A DNA stretch of 64,000 bases from Mycolicibacterium austroafricanum (lineage in GTDB: Bacteria > Actinomycetota > Actinomycetes > Mycobacteriales > Mycobacteriaceae). The translations under genes and the position numbers were made by a program. This document shows positions 50,775 to 57,856 of the stretch, piece after piece. The notes under the pieces are model-generated. The model did not search any database. It saw only the letters and a list, made by a program, of their open reading frames with translations, and was not told the DNA's origin. Each line of letters begins with the position of its first letter. Position 1 is the first letter of the stretch. The stretch is from positions 320,683 to 384,682 of the forward strand of contig NZ_CACSIP010000001.1 of assembly GCF_902705885.1 (NCBI RefSeq), written 5' to 3'.

Positions 50775-51868
50775 GCGGCGGATTCCGTCAACTGGCCCAG
50801 ATGCGGGTTCTGGCTGAGGATTCCGAGAACCTTGCGGACCGCCGCGGTGAGTGGGGAGCGCCGCCGAAGCGTCAGGCCGCCGCGCTCCAGTCGGGGTGCG
50901 ATACCGGGTTCCGGCCGCATCGACGCCAGCACCGGGAACCCCACGATCCTGGCGACGTCGACCGGCCGCAGGCCGCCGGGCGACGGTCCACGCACCACCA
51001 CGCCGGTGTTCGGGTTACCTGCCGACGCCCATCGACCGGTGGCGGCCGCGGCGGCACAGGAGCGCACGTCCGCCGTGGTGACCAGCACCACGAGGTCCGC
51101 CGCGGCCAGTGCGGTCTCCGCGGCAGCCGTCGGTTGGCGGGCGACATCGCAGACCACCGGCACCCCTGCCCTGCTTCCGGCGTCGATCACCGCGGCCAGG
51201 GGCAGGGCGCCGATGTGGTTGCTGGCAGGGTCCTCAGACAACACGCGACTGCCCGACAACACGCTGACCCCATGGCGCCTCGGTAGCGCGTCACGCAGGG
51301 CCGAATAGCTCAGCCGTCCGCCCGCCAGCGACAGATCGGGCCACCGCAGGCCGGGTTCGGCCTCGCTACCGAGCACCAGATCCAGCCCGCCGCCCCACGG
51401 ATCCCCGTCTACGAGCAGTGATTCGGCTGCCGCCTGAGCCAGCGCGGCGGCGAAGACCGACGCCCCCGCACCGCCGCGACCTGCCAGAACGGCGACCACC
51501 GGCCCGCGCGTCCCACTCTGGCCCGCTGCTTCGGCGGCGTCCGACAGCGACGCCATCAGTTCGCGCTCCTGTGTGGGCAACATCACAACTTGTTGCGCAC
51601 CGACAGCAACAGCCGCCTCCCATTCGGCCGGACAGGGTTCTGCGCGACTGACCAGCAGGATCCGCGCGCGGCGCGGCAGGCCCCGCTGCACGCACCGCCG
51701 GGCGGCGCCGATATCCAGCACTATCGCCGCCGCGCTGGTCCACACCCGCAGGCTCGATGGATCCTCGGTACGCACCACACGCAGGCCCGCAGCTGCGACG
51801 ATGCGGTCGATGTCGGCATCGAGCGACCGGTCGTCGAGCACGGCCAGGATCCCCGGGGACGTCGTCAT
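50771..51868 (-). CDS. ssd: Septum-site-determining-like protein Ssd (CpaE/TadZ-like)
   Basis: A 365-residue MinD/CpaE-type protein, the TIGR 'helicase/secretion neighborhood CpaE-like' group. The N-terminal part is receiver-like (residues 1-110); the ATPase-like part has a degenerate P-loop VLAGRGGAGASVFAAALAQ (no Lys of GKGGVGKS) and LLVDGDPWGGGLDLVLG. Rv3660c was named ssd because overexpression affects septation. In this operon a TadZ-like job, placing the pilus machine at a pole or septum, is the simplest reading. First gene of the seven-gene Tad operon. ATG at 51866-51868. Confidence 0.88.
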   Translation of the reverse strand: MTTSPGILAVLDDRSLDADIDRIVAAAGLRVVRTEDPSSLRVWTSAAAIVLDIGAARRCVQRGLPRRARILLVSRAEPCPAEWEAAVAVGAQQVVMLPTQERELMASLSDAAEAAGQSGTRGPVVAVLAGRGGAGASVFAAALAQAAAESLLVDGDPWGGGLDLVLGSEAEPGLRWPDLSLAGGRLSYSALRDALPRRHGVSVLSGSRVLSEDPASNHIGALPLAAVIDAGSRAGVPVVCDVARQPTAAAETALAAADLVVLVTTADVRSCAAAAATGRWASAGNPNTGVVVRGPSPGGLRPVDVARIVGFPVLASMRPEPGIAPRLERGGLTLRRRSPLTAAVRKVLGILSQNPHLGQLTESAA

Positions 51869-52286
51869 GACCCCAGCGTCGGATGCGGTCGGGATTCCCG
51901 AAAGAGCACGGCCGGGATCTGTGGATCAACACCGTTATGGGGACAGAGGATGCACCGGAAACTCACCGAAAACGGTATTCCGCAACCTTCTCAGATTCGG
52001 GGACCTGTCCGCTTTGCGAAAACACCCCACAAAAGGGACGACCCCCGCCAGGGGGGGAGGAGGCGGAGGTCGTCGTGTATCAGCCCCGGGGGGTCGGGCT
52101 GATGCACACCCGGCATAAGCCGAGTGATGCCCACTATACACACGCGAGAGTGCACCAGCGCAAGTACCGAAACCCGGTGATGTCGGCCAAGACCAGGAAA
52201 AATAACAGTCCCAGACACGTGTCGTGAACTGCCAGTTTGTACAATCTGACACGATCTGTCACGCACGGCCCCTCTATGCTGGCGTT
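51869..52286. other. Structured 418-bp intergenic region between ssd and the HAD phosphatase gene
   Basis: No convincing gene. It contains several stems: ACGACCCCCGCC (52038-52049) with GGCGGAGGTCGT (52062-52073), 11 of 12 paired; ATCAGCCC (52079-52086) with GGGCTGAT (52096-52103); and CGGC-ATAA-GCCG (52111-52122). On the minus strand the first stem is followed by CCCTTTTG, terminator-like. It must carry the promoters of the divergent ssd operon and HAD gene. An untranslated leader or a second small RNA is possible. Confidence 0.5.
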
Positions 52287-52287
52287 G
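52275..52287 (+). promoter_or_regulatory. Probable leaderless promoter (-10 box) of the HAD phosphatase gene
   Basis: TATGCT at 52275-52280 matches TANNNT. A start point seven bases on coincides with the GTG start codon at 52287, and there is no Shine-Dalgarno in front of it. A leaderless mRNA is predicted. Confidence 0.55.
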
Positions 52288-53144
52288 TGACCACATCCGA
52301 CCCGGCGGCAGGGGTGGGCCCACCCCCCGGAATGCCGGCCTCATCGGACCGCCCCATTCGCACCGCGGCGTTCTTCGATCTGGATAAAACCGTGATCGCT
52401 AAATCCAGCACTTTGGCTTTCAGCAAACCCTTCTTCAGTCAAGGGCTAATCAATCGGCGGGCGGTGCTCAAGTCTTCGTACGCGCAATTCCTTTTCCTGA
52501 TGTCCGGCGCCGACCACGACCAGATGGACCGGATGCGCTCCTACATCACGAACATGTGCACCGGATGGGACGTCGAACAAGTCAAGTCGATCGTCGGCGA
52601 GACGTTGCACGACATCGTGGATCCGCTGGTCTTCGCCGAGGCGGCCGAACTCATCGCCGACCACAAACTCTGCGGTCGCGACGTGGTGGTCGTCTCGGCC
52701 TCCGGCGAGGAGATCGTGGCACCGATCGCCCGCGCACTGGGCGCCACTCACGCGATGGCCACCCGGATGGTCGTCGAGGACGGCAAGTACACCGGCGACA
52801 TCGCGTTCTACTGCTACGGCGAGGGCAAGGTGGAGGCCATTCGCGCGCTCGCCGCCCGCGAGGGTTACGCGCTCGAACATTGCTACGCCTACTCCGACTC
52901 GATCACCGACCTACCGATGCTCGAGGCCGTCGGACATCCGACGGTGGTCAATCCCGACCGGACGTTGCGCAAGGAAGCCGCCGCGCGCGACTGGCCGGTA
53001 CAGACCTTCTCCAAGCCGGTGTCGCTGCGCGACCGGCTTCCCGCGCCGTCGGGAGCGGCCGTCGCCACGACGGCCGCCGTCGGCGTCAGCGCCCTGGCCG
53101 CCGGCGCACTGACGTACACGCTGCTGCGCCGGTTCGCGTTCTGA
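52287..53144 (+). CDS. HAD-superfamily IB phosphatase (SerB-like, Rv3661-like)
   Basis: A 285-residue HAD hydrolase. Motif I is FFDLDKTVI (nucleophile Asp31, Asp33), motif II SASGEEIVAPIA, motif III GKVEAIRALA, motif IV YSDSITDLPMLEAVGHPTVVN. A C-terminal hydrophobic helix (AAVATTAAVGVSALAAGALTY) ends in LLRRFAF, suggesting a membrane tail anchor. The family includes phosphoserine phosphatases, but the substrate here is open. It belongs to the widespread HAD-IB group next to the Tad genes. Confidence 0.88.
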   Translation: MTTSDPAAGVGPPPGMPASSDRPIRTAAFFDLDKTVIAKSSTLAFSKPFFSQGLINRRAVLKSSYAQFLFLMSGADHDQMDRMRSYITNMCTGWDVEQVKSIVGETLHDIVDPLVFAEAAELIADHKLCGRDVVVVSASGEEIVAPIARALGATHAMATRMVVEDGKYTGDIAFYCYGEGKVEAIRALAAREGYALEHCYAYSDSITDLPMLEAVGHPTVVNPDRTLRKEAAARDWPVQTFSKPVSLRDRLPAPSGAAVATTAAVGVSALAAGALTYTLLRRFAF

Positions 53145-53209
53145 CGCTCCGTACCGCTCAGTAGCCAGTGGGCTGTCGTAACGATCCGGGATCTCGACCC
53201 GTTTGACCC

Positions 53210-53238
53210 TTGCTGTGACCGAGGTCACGGAGTACAAA
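53210..53238 (+). promoter_or_regulatory. Putative promoter of the Ms1/MTS2823-like RNA
   Basis: TTGCTG (53210-53215) and TACAAA (53233-53238) are separated by 17 bp, with a start point predicted near 53245. The -10 lacks the last T of TANNNT, so the exact start is uncertain. An alternative -35-like TTGACC lies at 53203-53208 but is too far away. Confidence 0.45.
53214..53229. promoter_or_regulatory. Candidate Crp (cAMP receptor) site in the promoter of the structured RNA
   Basis: TGTGACCGAGGTCACG matches the mycobacterial Crp consensus TGTGA-N6-TCACA at nine of ten specified bases. Its centre is about 23 bp before the predicted start point, in the spacer between the -35 and -10 elements, a position that would usually block the promoter. 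Confidence 0.6.
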
Positions 53239-53244
53239 GGAAGC

Positions 53245-53558
53245 ACGGAAGCCGGGTGAGGCCAAGGTCGAGCCGGAAGAGAAGGCTCTATCTCCCGATC
53301 CCAGCTCCCGAGCACGGGTCCCGGAACCCACGCGGAGCACATACCGCGAAATAGGTAAAAGCGTTGCGGGCCTGCGGAATTGCGAAGAACGGACGATCAC
53401 GACAGCCCTTTGGGTGGGGTTGCAGTCGTACCGCTTCGCAAGAACGCCGAGGCCAACCCACGCAACCCAGACAAGCACGCTTGGTAACCGGAATTCGTGC
53501 TCGCGGGCGGCGAACCGAAGTACTTTCGAATTACTTCGGGCGCCGCCCGCCTCGTTTT
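53245..53558 (+). ncRNA. Ms1/MTS2823-like small RNA (6S-like, RNA polymerase-binding)
   Basis: A non-coding interval of about 314 nt with its own promoter-like sequence and a strong intrinsic terminator. It lies between the Rv3661-like HAD gene and the Rv3662c-like gene, which as I recall is the location of MTS2823 (ncRv13661) in M. tuberculosis; its M. smegmatis counterpart Ms1 binds core RNA polymerase and accumulates in stationary phase. Internal pairing is visible: TTGCGAAG (53380-53387) with CTTCGCAA (53434-53441). No conserved reading frame crosses the interval. Length agrees with the ~300-nt family. The identification rests on synteny and structure, not on a sequence alignment. Confidence 0.78.
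53503..53557 (+). terminator. Intrinsic terminator of the Ms1-like RNA
   Basis: Outer stem GCGGGCGGCG (53503-53512) with CGCCGCCCGC (53541-53550), 10 bp perfect; inner stem CCGAAGTA (53515-53522) with TACTTCGG (53532-53539), 8 bp perfect, 9-nt loop. Followed by CTCGTTTTGC with four T (53554-53557). It also lies just beyond the stop of the convergent Fic-like gene. Confidence 0.88.
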
Positions 53559-53584
53559 GCTGGGGGGAGTTGCTGGGCCGTGCG

Positions 53585-54364
53585 TCAACCCGAGGCCGAC
53601 TGGGCGATGGACAACGCCTCGCGGGCGCCGGCGTGCAGCGCCTCGCTGCTGAGCACCAGCCAGGCAGCCAGTCCCTCGGCGGTGCCCGACGCGAAACCCC
53701 GGGCCGCTGCCTGATAGTCGCTCGAACGCCGCATCCAGTGCACCTCCGGCACGCCGAGACCGTGCGGGTCCAGCCCGCTGGCGATCGTCACCAGTCGCGA
53801 CACCGCCCGGGCGACAACACCGTCGGCGGTCCCGAACGGCTGCAGGGTCAGCAGTTCGCCGTGCCCGACGGCCGCCAGCACCGTCGCCGGCACCCGGGTG
53901 CCGCTGGTCATGACGTCGGCGAGCAACTCGAGTCGCCGGCCCACGTCGGCGTCCCAGCGCGGCCGACCGAGTCGGTCCGCGTCAACCAAGTCCGCCGCCG
54001 CCAGCGCATGCAGCTTGGCGATGGCCTGCAGCGGCGCCCGCCGCCACACCCCGACCAGCGCGCCTTCACCGCCCTCGAGTGCCTCGGCCACCCGCAGCGC
54101 TCCGGCCAGCACCGGGTCGCGCCCGGCGTCGTCCGCTGCGCCGGTGGAGAACTGCAGTGGGCCGCCGTCGAGCACCGACGACGCCCGGGCCGCCCGTAAC
54201 GACGCCTCGGCTGCCGATTGCGGCCAGCCGCGTAGATTAGTGCGATGCCGATGAGCCCTGCCGAGCGCTTCGCGCGCCTCGTCGCCGGCCGCGGCGACGC
54301 CGGGAAGCCGGGACAACGGCGCCAGCAGGTCCCCGGCAGCTGAGCCCTCGGCCGTCATCTGCAC
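53585..54364 (-). CDS. Fic-fold protein with degenerate catalytic motif (Rv3662c-like)
   Basis: A 259-residue protein. The N-terminal part (AEASLRAARASSVLDGGPL, residues about 52-70) resembles the Fic N-terminal helix, and the C-terminal part resembles the Fic core: LLTLQPFGTADGVVARAVSRL sits where HPFxDGNGRxxR is expected, followed by a YYxAL-like SSDYQAAARG. The catalytic His is Gln175 and DGNGR is TADGV (179-183), so AMP-transfer is unlikely. The assignment is my own alignment by eye. Starts at ATG 54364, or at a second ATG two codons in. Annotated in relatives only as conserved or 'oxidoreductase'. Confidence 0.72.
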   Translation of the reverse strand: MQMTAEGSAAGDLLAPLSRLPGVAAAGDEAREALGRAHRHRTNLRGWPQSAAEASLRAARASSVLDGGPLQFSTGAADDAGRDPVLAGALRVAEALEGGEGALVGVWRRAPLQAIAKLHALAAADLVDADRLGRPRWDADVGRRLELLADVMTSGTRVPATVLAAVGHGELLTLQPFGTADGVVARAVSRLVTIASGLDPHGLGVPEVHWMRRSSDYQAAARGFASGTAEGLAAWLVLSSEALHAGAREALSIAQSASG

Positions 54365-54485
54365 TCACCACCGGTCACGCCCGCACACGCTAGTCGACCA
54401 CTGGACCCGCCAGCCACGACGCTCGTCGCGCCGCAGGTGCCGCCCACAGCCCTACTTGTGAGTTGCCAACGTCGATGCAACCTTC

Positions 54486-54505
54486 GGTGACTACGCTCAC
54501 AGCCA
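54486..54505 (+). promoter_or_regulatory. acs leaderless promoter with overlapping candidate Crp site
   Basis: TACGCT at 54492-54497 fits the -10 consensus TANNNT, and the ATG at 54505 lies at the expected start point, so the mRNA is probably leaderless. GGTGACTACGCTCACA (54486-54501) matches TGTGA-N6-TCACA at nine of ten specified bases and covers the -10 box. Crp binding there should repress. Confidence 0.6.
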
Positions 54506-56469
54506 TGACCGAGACGCACGTGGAAGTCCAGTCTTCGTACCCACCGGCACCGGAGTTCGCCACCAACGCCAACGCGACGGCAGCGTTGTACGACGAGGCG
54601 GAGGCAGACCGATTGGCGTTCTGGGCCGACCAGGCCAACCGCCTGAAGTGGGACACCCCGTTCAACGAGGTGCTCGACTGGTCCGACGCCCCCTTCGCGA
54701 AGTGGTTTGTCGGCGGCAAGCTCAACGTCGCCTACAACTGCGTCGACCGCCACGTCGAGGCGGGCAACGGCGACCGGGTCGCGATCCACTGGGAGGGCGA
54801 ACCCGTCGGCGATGCCCGCGACATCACCTACTCCCAGCTCAAAGACGAAGTGTGCCAAGCGGCCAACACCCTCGCCGACCTCGGCCTGCGCGCCGGTGAC
54901 CGGGTCGCCATCTACATGCCGATGGTGCCCGAGGCGATCATCGCGATGCTGGCCTGCGCGCGACTCGGCGCGATGCACTCGGTGGTGTTCGCCGGGTTCT
55001 CCGCCTCGGCGCTGAAGGCCAGGATCGAGGACGCCGAGGCCAAGCTGGTGATCACCACCGACGGTCAGTTCCGCCGCGGCAAGGCGGCGCCGCTGAAAGC
55101 CGGTGTGGACGAGGCCATCGAAGGTCTCGGCGACAACAACCCCGTCGAACACGTGCTCGTGGTGCGCCGCACCGGCATCGACGTGCCGTGGACCGAGGGC
55201 CGTGACAAATGGTGGGACGAGACCGTTCCGCAAGCTTCCACCGACCACACGCCGGAGGCGTTCGACTCCGAGCATCCGCTGTTTCTGCTGTACACGTCGG
55301 GGACCACCGGAAAGCCCAAGGGCATCATGCACACCTCGGGCGGCTACCTGACCCAGGCGGCCTACACCGTCCACAACGTCTTCGACGTCAAACCGGACTC
55401 CGACGTGTACTGGTGCACCGCCGACATCGGCTGGGTCACCGGGCACACCTACATCGTGTACGGACCGCTGGCCAATGGCGTCACGCAGGTCGTCTACGAG
55501 GGCACCCCGGCCTCCCCCGACGAGCACCGCCACTTCCAGGTCATCGAAAAATACGGTGTGACAATCTATTACACCGCCCCCACGGTGGTACGGACGTTCA
55601 TGAAGTGGGGCCGCGAAATCGCCTTCGAGCACGATCTGTCGAGCATCCGGCTGCTCGGCTCGGTGGGTGAACCGATCAACCCCGAGGCGTGGCGGTGGTA
55701 CCGCCTGGTGTTCGGTGGGGACAAGACCCCGGTCGTGGACACCTGGTGGCAGACCGAGACCGGCGCGGCGATGATCTCGCCGCTGCCCGGGGTGACCGAC
55801 TGCAAGCCGGGTTCGGCGATGCGTCCGCTGCCCGGGATCTCGGCCAAGATCGTCGACGACGACGGCAACGACCTCGAGCCCAGCCCCGACCACGGTGAGC
55901 ACGTCACCGGGTACCTGGTGCTCGACAAGCCGTGGCCGGCGATGTTGCGCGGCATCTGGGGCGACCCGGAGCGGTTCAAGGAGACCTATTGGTCGCGGTT
56001 CGCCGACCAGGGCTGGTACTTCGCCGGTGACGGCGCCCGGTACGGCAGCGACGGTGAGATCTGGGTGCTGGGCCGCATCGACGACGTGATGAACATCTCC
56101 GGTCACCGGATCTCGACCGCCGAGGTGGAGTCCGCACTCGTCGGTCACGCCGGGGTGGCCGAGGCGGCCGTCGTCGGCGCCACCGATGAGCACACGGGTC
56201 AGGGCATCTGCGCCTTTGTCATCCTCAAGTCGCACGCAGCCCAGATGTCACATGAGCAGATGGTGGACGAACTGCGCGCCGAGGTGGCGCGGGAGATCTC
56301 CCCGATCGCCAAACCCCGGGAGATCCACGTGGTGCCCGAGCTGCCCAAGACCCGCAGCGGCAAGATCATGCGGCGTCTGCTGCGCGACGTGGCCGAAGGC
56401 CGCGAACTCGGTGACACCTCGACATTGGTCGATCCCAGCGTGTTCGAGGCGATCAGGGAGAGCAAGTAG
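54505..56469 (+). CDS. acs: Acetyl-coenzyme A synthetase
   Basis: A 654-residue ANL-family enzyme making acetyl-CoA from acetate, ATP and CoA. Seen: LLYTSGTTGKPKGIMHTSGG (A3), WQTETGAAMISPLPG, YFAGDGARYGSDGEIWVLGR, and the C-terminal PKTRSGKIMRR, whose Lys is catalytic for adenylation and in mycobacteria is acetylated by a cAMP-dependent acetyltransferase. The ATG at 54505 (MTETHVEVQSSYPPAPEF) is leaderless; an upstream in-frame ATG at 54463 is not supported. The dpp genes that precede acs in M. tuberculosis are absent. Confidence 0.97.
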   Translation: MTETHVEVQSSYPPAPEFATNANATAALYDEAEADRLAFWADQANRLKWDTPFNEVLDWSDAPFAKWFVGGKLNVAYNCVDRHVEAGNGDRVAIHWEGEPVGDARDITYSQLKDEVCQAANTLADLGLRAGDRVAIYMPMVPEAIIAMLACARLGAMHSVVFAGFSASALKARIEDAEAKLVITTDGQFRRGKAAPLKAGVDEAIEGLGDNNPVEHVLVVRRTGIDVPWTEGRDKWWDETVPQASTDHTPEAFDSEHPLFLLYTSGTTGKPKGIMHTSGGYLTQAAYTVHNVFDVKPDSDVYWCTADIGWVTGHTYIVYGPLANGVTQVVYEGTPASPDEHRHFQVIEKYGVTIYYTAPTVVRTFMKWGREIAFEHDLSSIRLLGSVGEPINPEAWRWYRLVFGGDKTPVVDTWWQTETGAAMISPLPGVTDCKPGSAMRPLPGISAKIVDDDGNDLEPSPDHGEHVTGYLVLDKPWPAMLRGIWGDPERFKETYWSRFADQGWYFAGDGARYGSDGEIWVLGRIDDVMNISGHRISTAEVESALVGHAGVAEAAVVGATDEHTGQGICAFVILKSHAAQMSHEQMVDELRAEVAREISPIAKPREIHVVPELPKTRSGKIMRRLLRDVAEGRELGDTSTLVDPSVFEAIRESK

Positions 56470-56484
56470 GCCGACAGGTCGCCG

Positions 56485-57192
56485 TCACGCGGCCCCGACC
56501 GGGACGAAGCCGCTGCCCGGCCGTCCCTTGGCGGTGATGTCGGCGAGTTGGGTGTTGAACGACATCGTGACCGCCGGGGTGTGCAGCGGGATGAACTTGA
56601 TCACGCAGGTCGGCAGCTCTTCGGAGAACGCCCCGTGGATCATGCCGACGAGCCTGTTGTTGACGGTGACCGGCGCTCCGGAGTCCCCGGGCTGCCCGCA
56701 GACCTGGTTGACGATGGTGCCGGGCTCCTCGCCGGGCCCCCAGGTGACGCCACACGAATAGCCGGTGGTGCGGCCGAGTTTGCAGGCCACATCCCCGAAG
56801 CTGGGATCCGGCCCGAGGCCGTCGATACGGAACCCGTTGACCGAACTGGTCGGAATGACCTTCGTCCGGTCGAACTCGATCACCGCGTAATCCAGCCCGT
56901 CGTTGCCTGCGACCATCGTGCCGACGACACCCGCGCTCTCGTTTCCTTCGGCGGCCACCACCGCTCCCGGGCCGCCGCAGTGCGCCGAGGTGAACCCGAT
57001 CAGGCTGCCGCGGTTGTCGGTGCCGATGGTGGTCAGGGTGCACAACGTCTCGCCGTCGACGACAAGTCCGGAGCCGCCGCCGAGCGTCGCCGGTGCGTCG
57101 GCGTGGGCGGGAGCGACGATCGCGGGGGTGAACACGGCGGTCAGCGCCACAATCACAGCAGAGACGGTCAGCGCCAGGCCGCTGGTCCTCAA
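56485..57192 (-). CDS. Secreted trypsin-like serine protease (Rv3668c-like)
   Basis: A 235-residue exported protease of the chymotrypsin/alpha-lytic fold. A Sec signal (LALTVSAVIVALTAVFTPAIV, cleavage after AHA near residue 31) precedes the mature enzyme. The triad is visible: His71 (GFTSAHCGG), Asp101 (GLDYAVIEF), Ser171 (GQPGDSGAPV). Cysteines in pairs suggest disulfides. No pro-domain is obvious. The start is TTG (57190-57192) with GGGGAG seven bases upstream. Substrate unknown. Confidence 0.9.
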   Translation of the reverse strand: MRTSGLALTVSAVIVALTAVFTPAIVAPAHADAPATLGGGSGLVVDGETLCTLTTIGTDNRGSLIGFTSAHCGGPGAVVAAEGNESAGVVGTMVAGNDGLDYAVIEFDRTKVIPTSSVNGFRIDGLGPDPSFGDVACKLGRTTGYSCGVTWGPGEEPGTIVNQVCGQPGDSGAPVTVNNRLVGMIHGAFSEELPTCVIKFIPLHTPAVTMSFNTQLADITAKGRPGSGFVPVGAA

Positions 57193-57343
57193 GAATCACT
57201 CCCCAATCGACGTGCCCGACCCCGCCCCTTCAAGGAACCATGGCAGTCTATCGTCGGCCGGAATCGTTTAGCGCCACGCCACGTGGCAATATTGGTCCCG
57301 CTATGAACCGCGACCTGACAGCAGATGCGGGAAGGAAGCTTCC

Positions 57344-57856
57344 GTGAGCGACCGCAAGAACGGCGTGCCGACCACTGTGACCTCGATACCACTGGTGGAC
57401 CCGCACGCGGCGAAGCCCGACCCGTCGATCGGTGATCTGGTCAAGGACGCCACCTCTCAGGTGTCGACCCTGGTCCGCGCCGAGGTGGAGTTGGCCAAGG
57501 CCGAGATCACCCGCGACGTCAAGAAGGGGTTGACCGGAAGCGTCTTCTTCATCTTGGCGCTGGTGGTGCTGTTCTACTCGACGTTCTTCTTCTTCTTCTT
57601 TGTCGCCGAGCTGCTGGACAGCTGGCTGTGGCGCTGGGCCGCCTTCCTGATCGTGTTCGGCATCATGGTCGTGGTGACCGCGGTGCTGGCCCTGGTCGGC
57701 TATCTCAAGGTGCGCCGGATCCGCGGACCCCAGCAGACGATCGAGTCGGTCAAAGAGATCCCCGAGGCCCTGAACCCGGGTCCGGACAAGGCCGCGAGGG
57801 CGGTAGCGTCGAAAGACGGTAAGCCGGCGTCGACTGCCGACCCGTCAGGCTGGTAA
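57344..57856 (+). CDS. DUF1469/phage-holin-superfamily membrane protein (Rv3669-like)
   Basis: A 170-residue protein: an amphipathic N-terminal region (DATSQVSTLVRAEVELAKAE), two membrane helices (VFFILALVVLFYSTFFFFFF and WRWAAFLIVFGIMVVVTAVL), and a charged tail. The unusually Phe-rich first helix has seven consecutive Phe codons. GTG start at 57344 after GGAAGG. The stop overlaps the ephE start as TAATG, so the two are coupled. Function unknown. Confidence 0.87.
   Translation: MSDRKNGVPTTVTSIPLVDPHAAKPDPSIGDLVKDATSQVSTLVRAEVELAKAEITRDVKKGLTGSVFFILALVVLFYSTFFFFFFVAELLDSWLWRWAAFLIVFGIMVVVTAVLALVGYLKVRRIRGPQQTIESVKEIPEALNPGPDKAARAVASKDGKPASTADPSGW

Noticed and set aside
53260..53560. Interval considered as an RNase P RNA or tmRNA
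   Set aside because: No characteristic RNase P or tmRNA sequence blocks (for example the tRNA-like ends of tmRNA) could be found; synteny favours the Ms1-like RNA.
54355..56235. 626-codon open frame opposite acs
   Set aside because: Antisense shadow; no recognisable domain and acs is complete on the plus strand.
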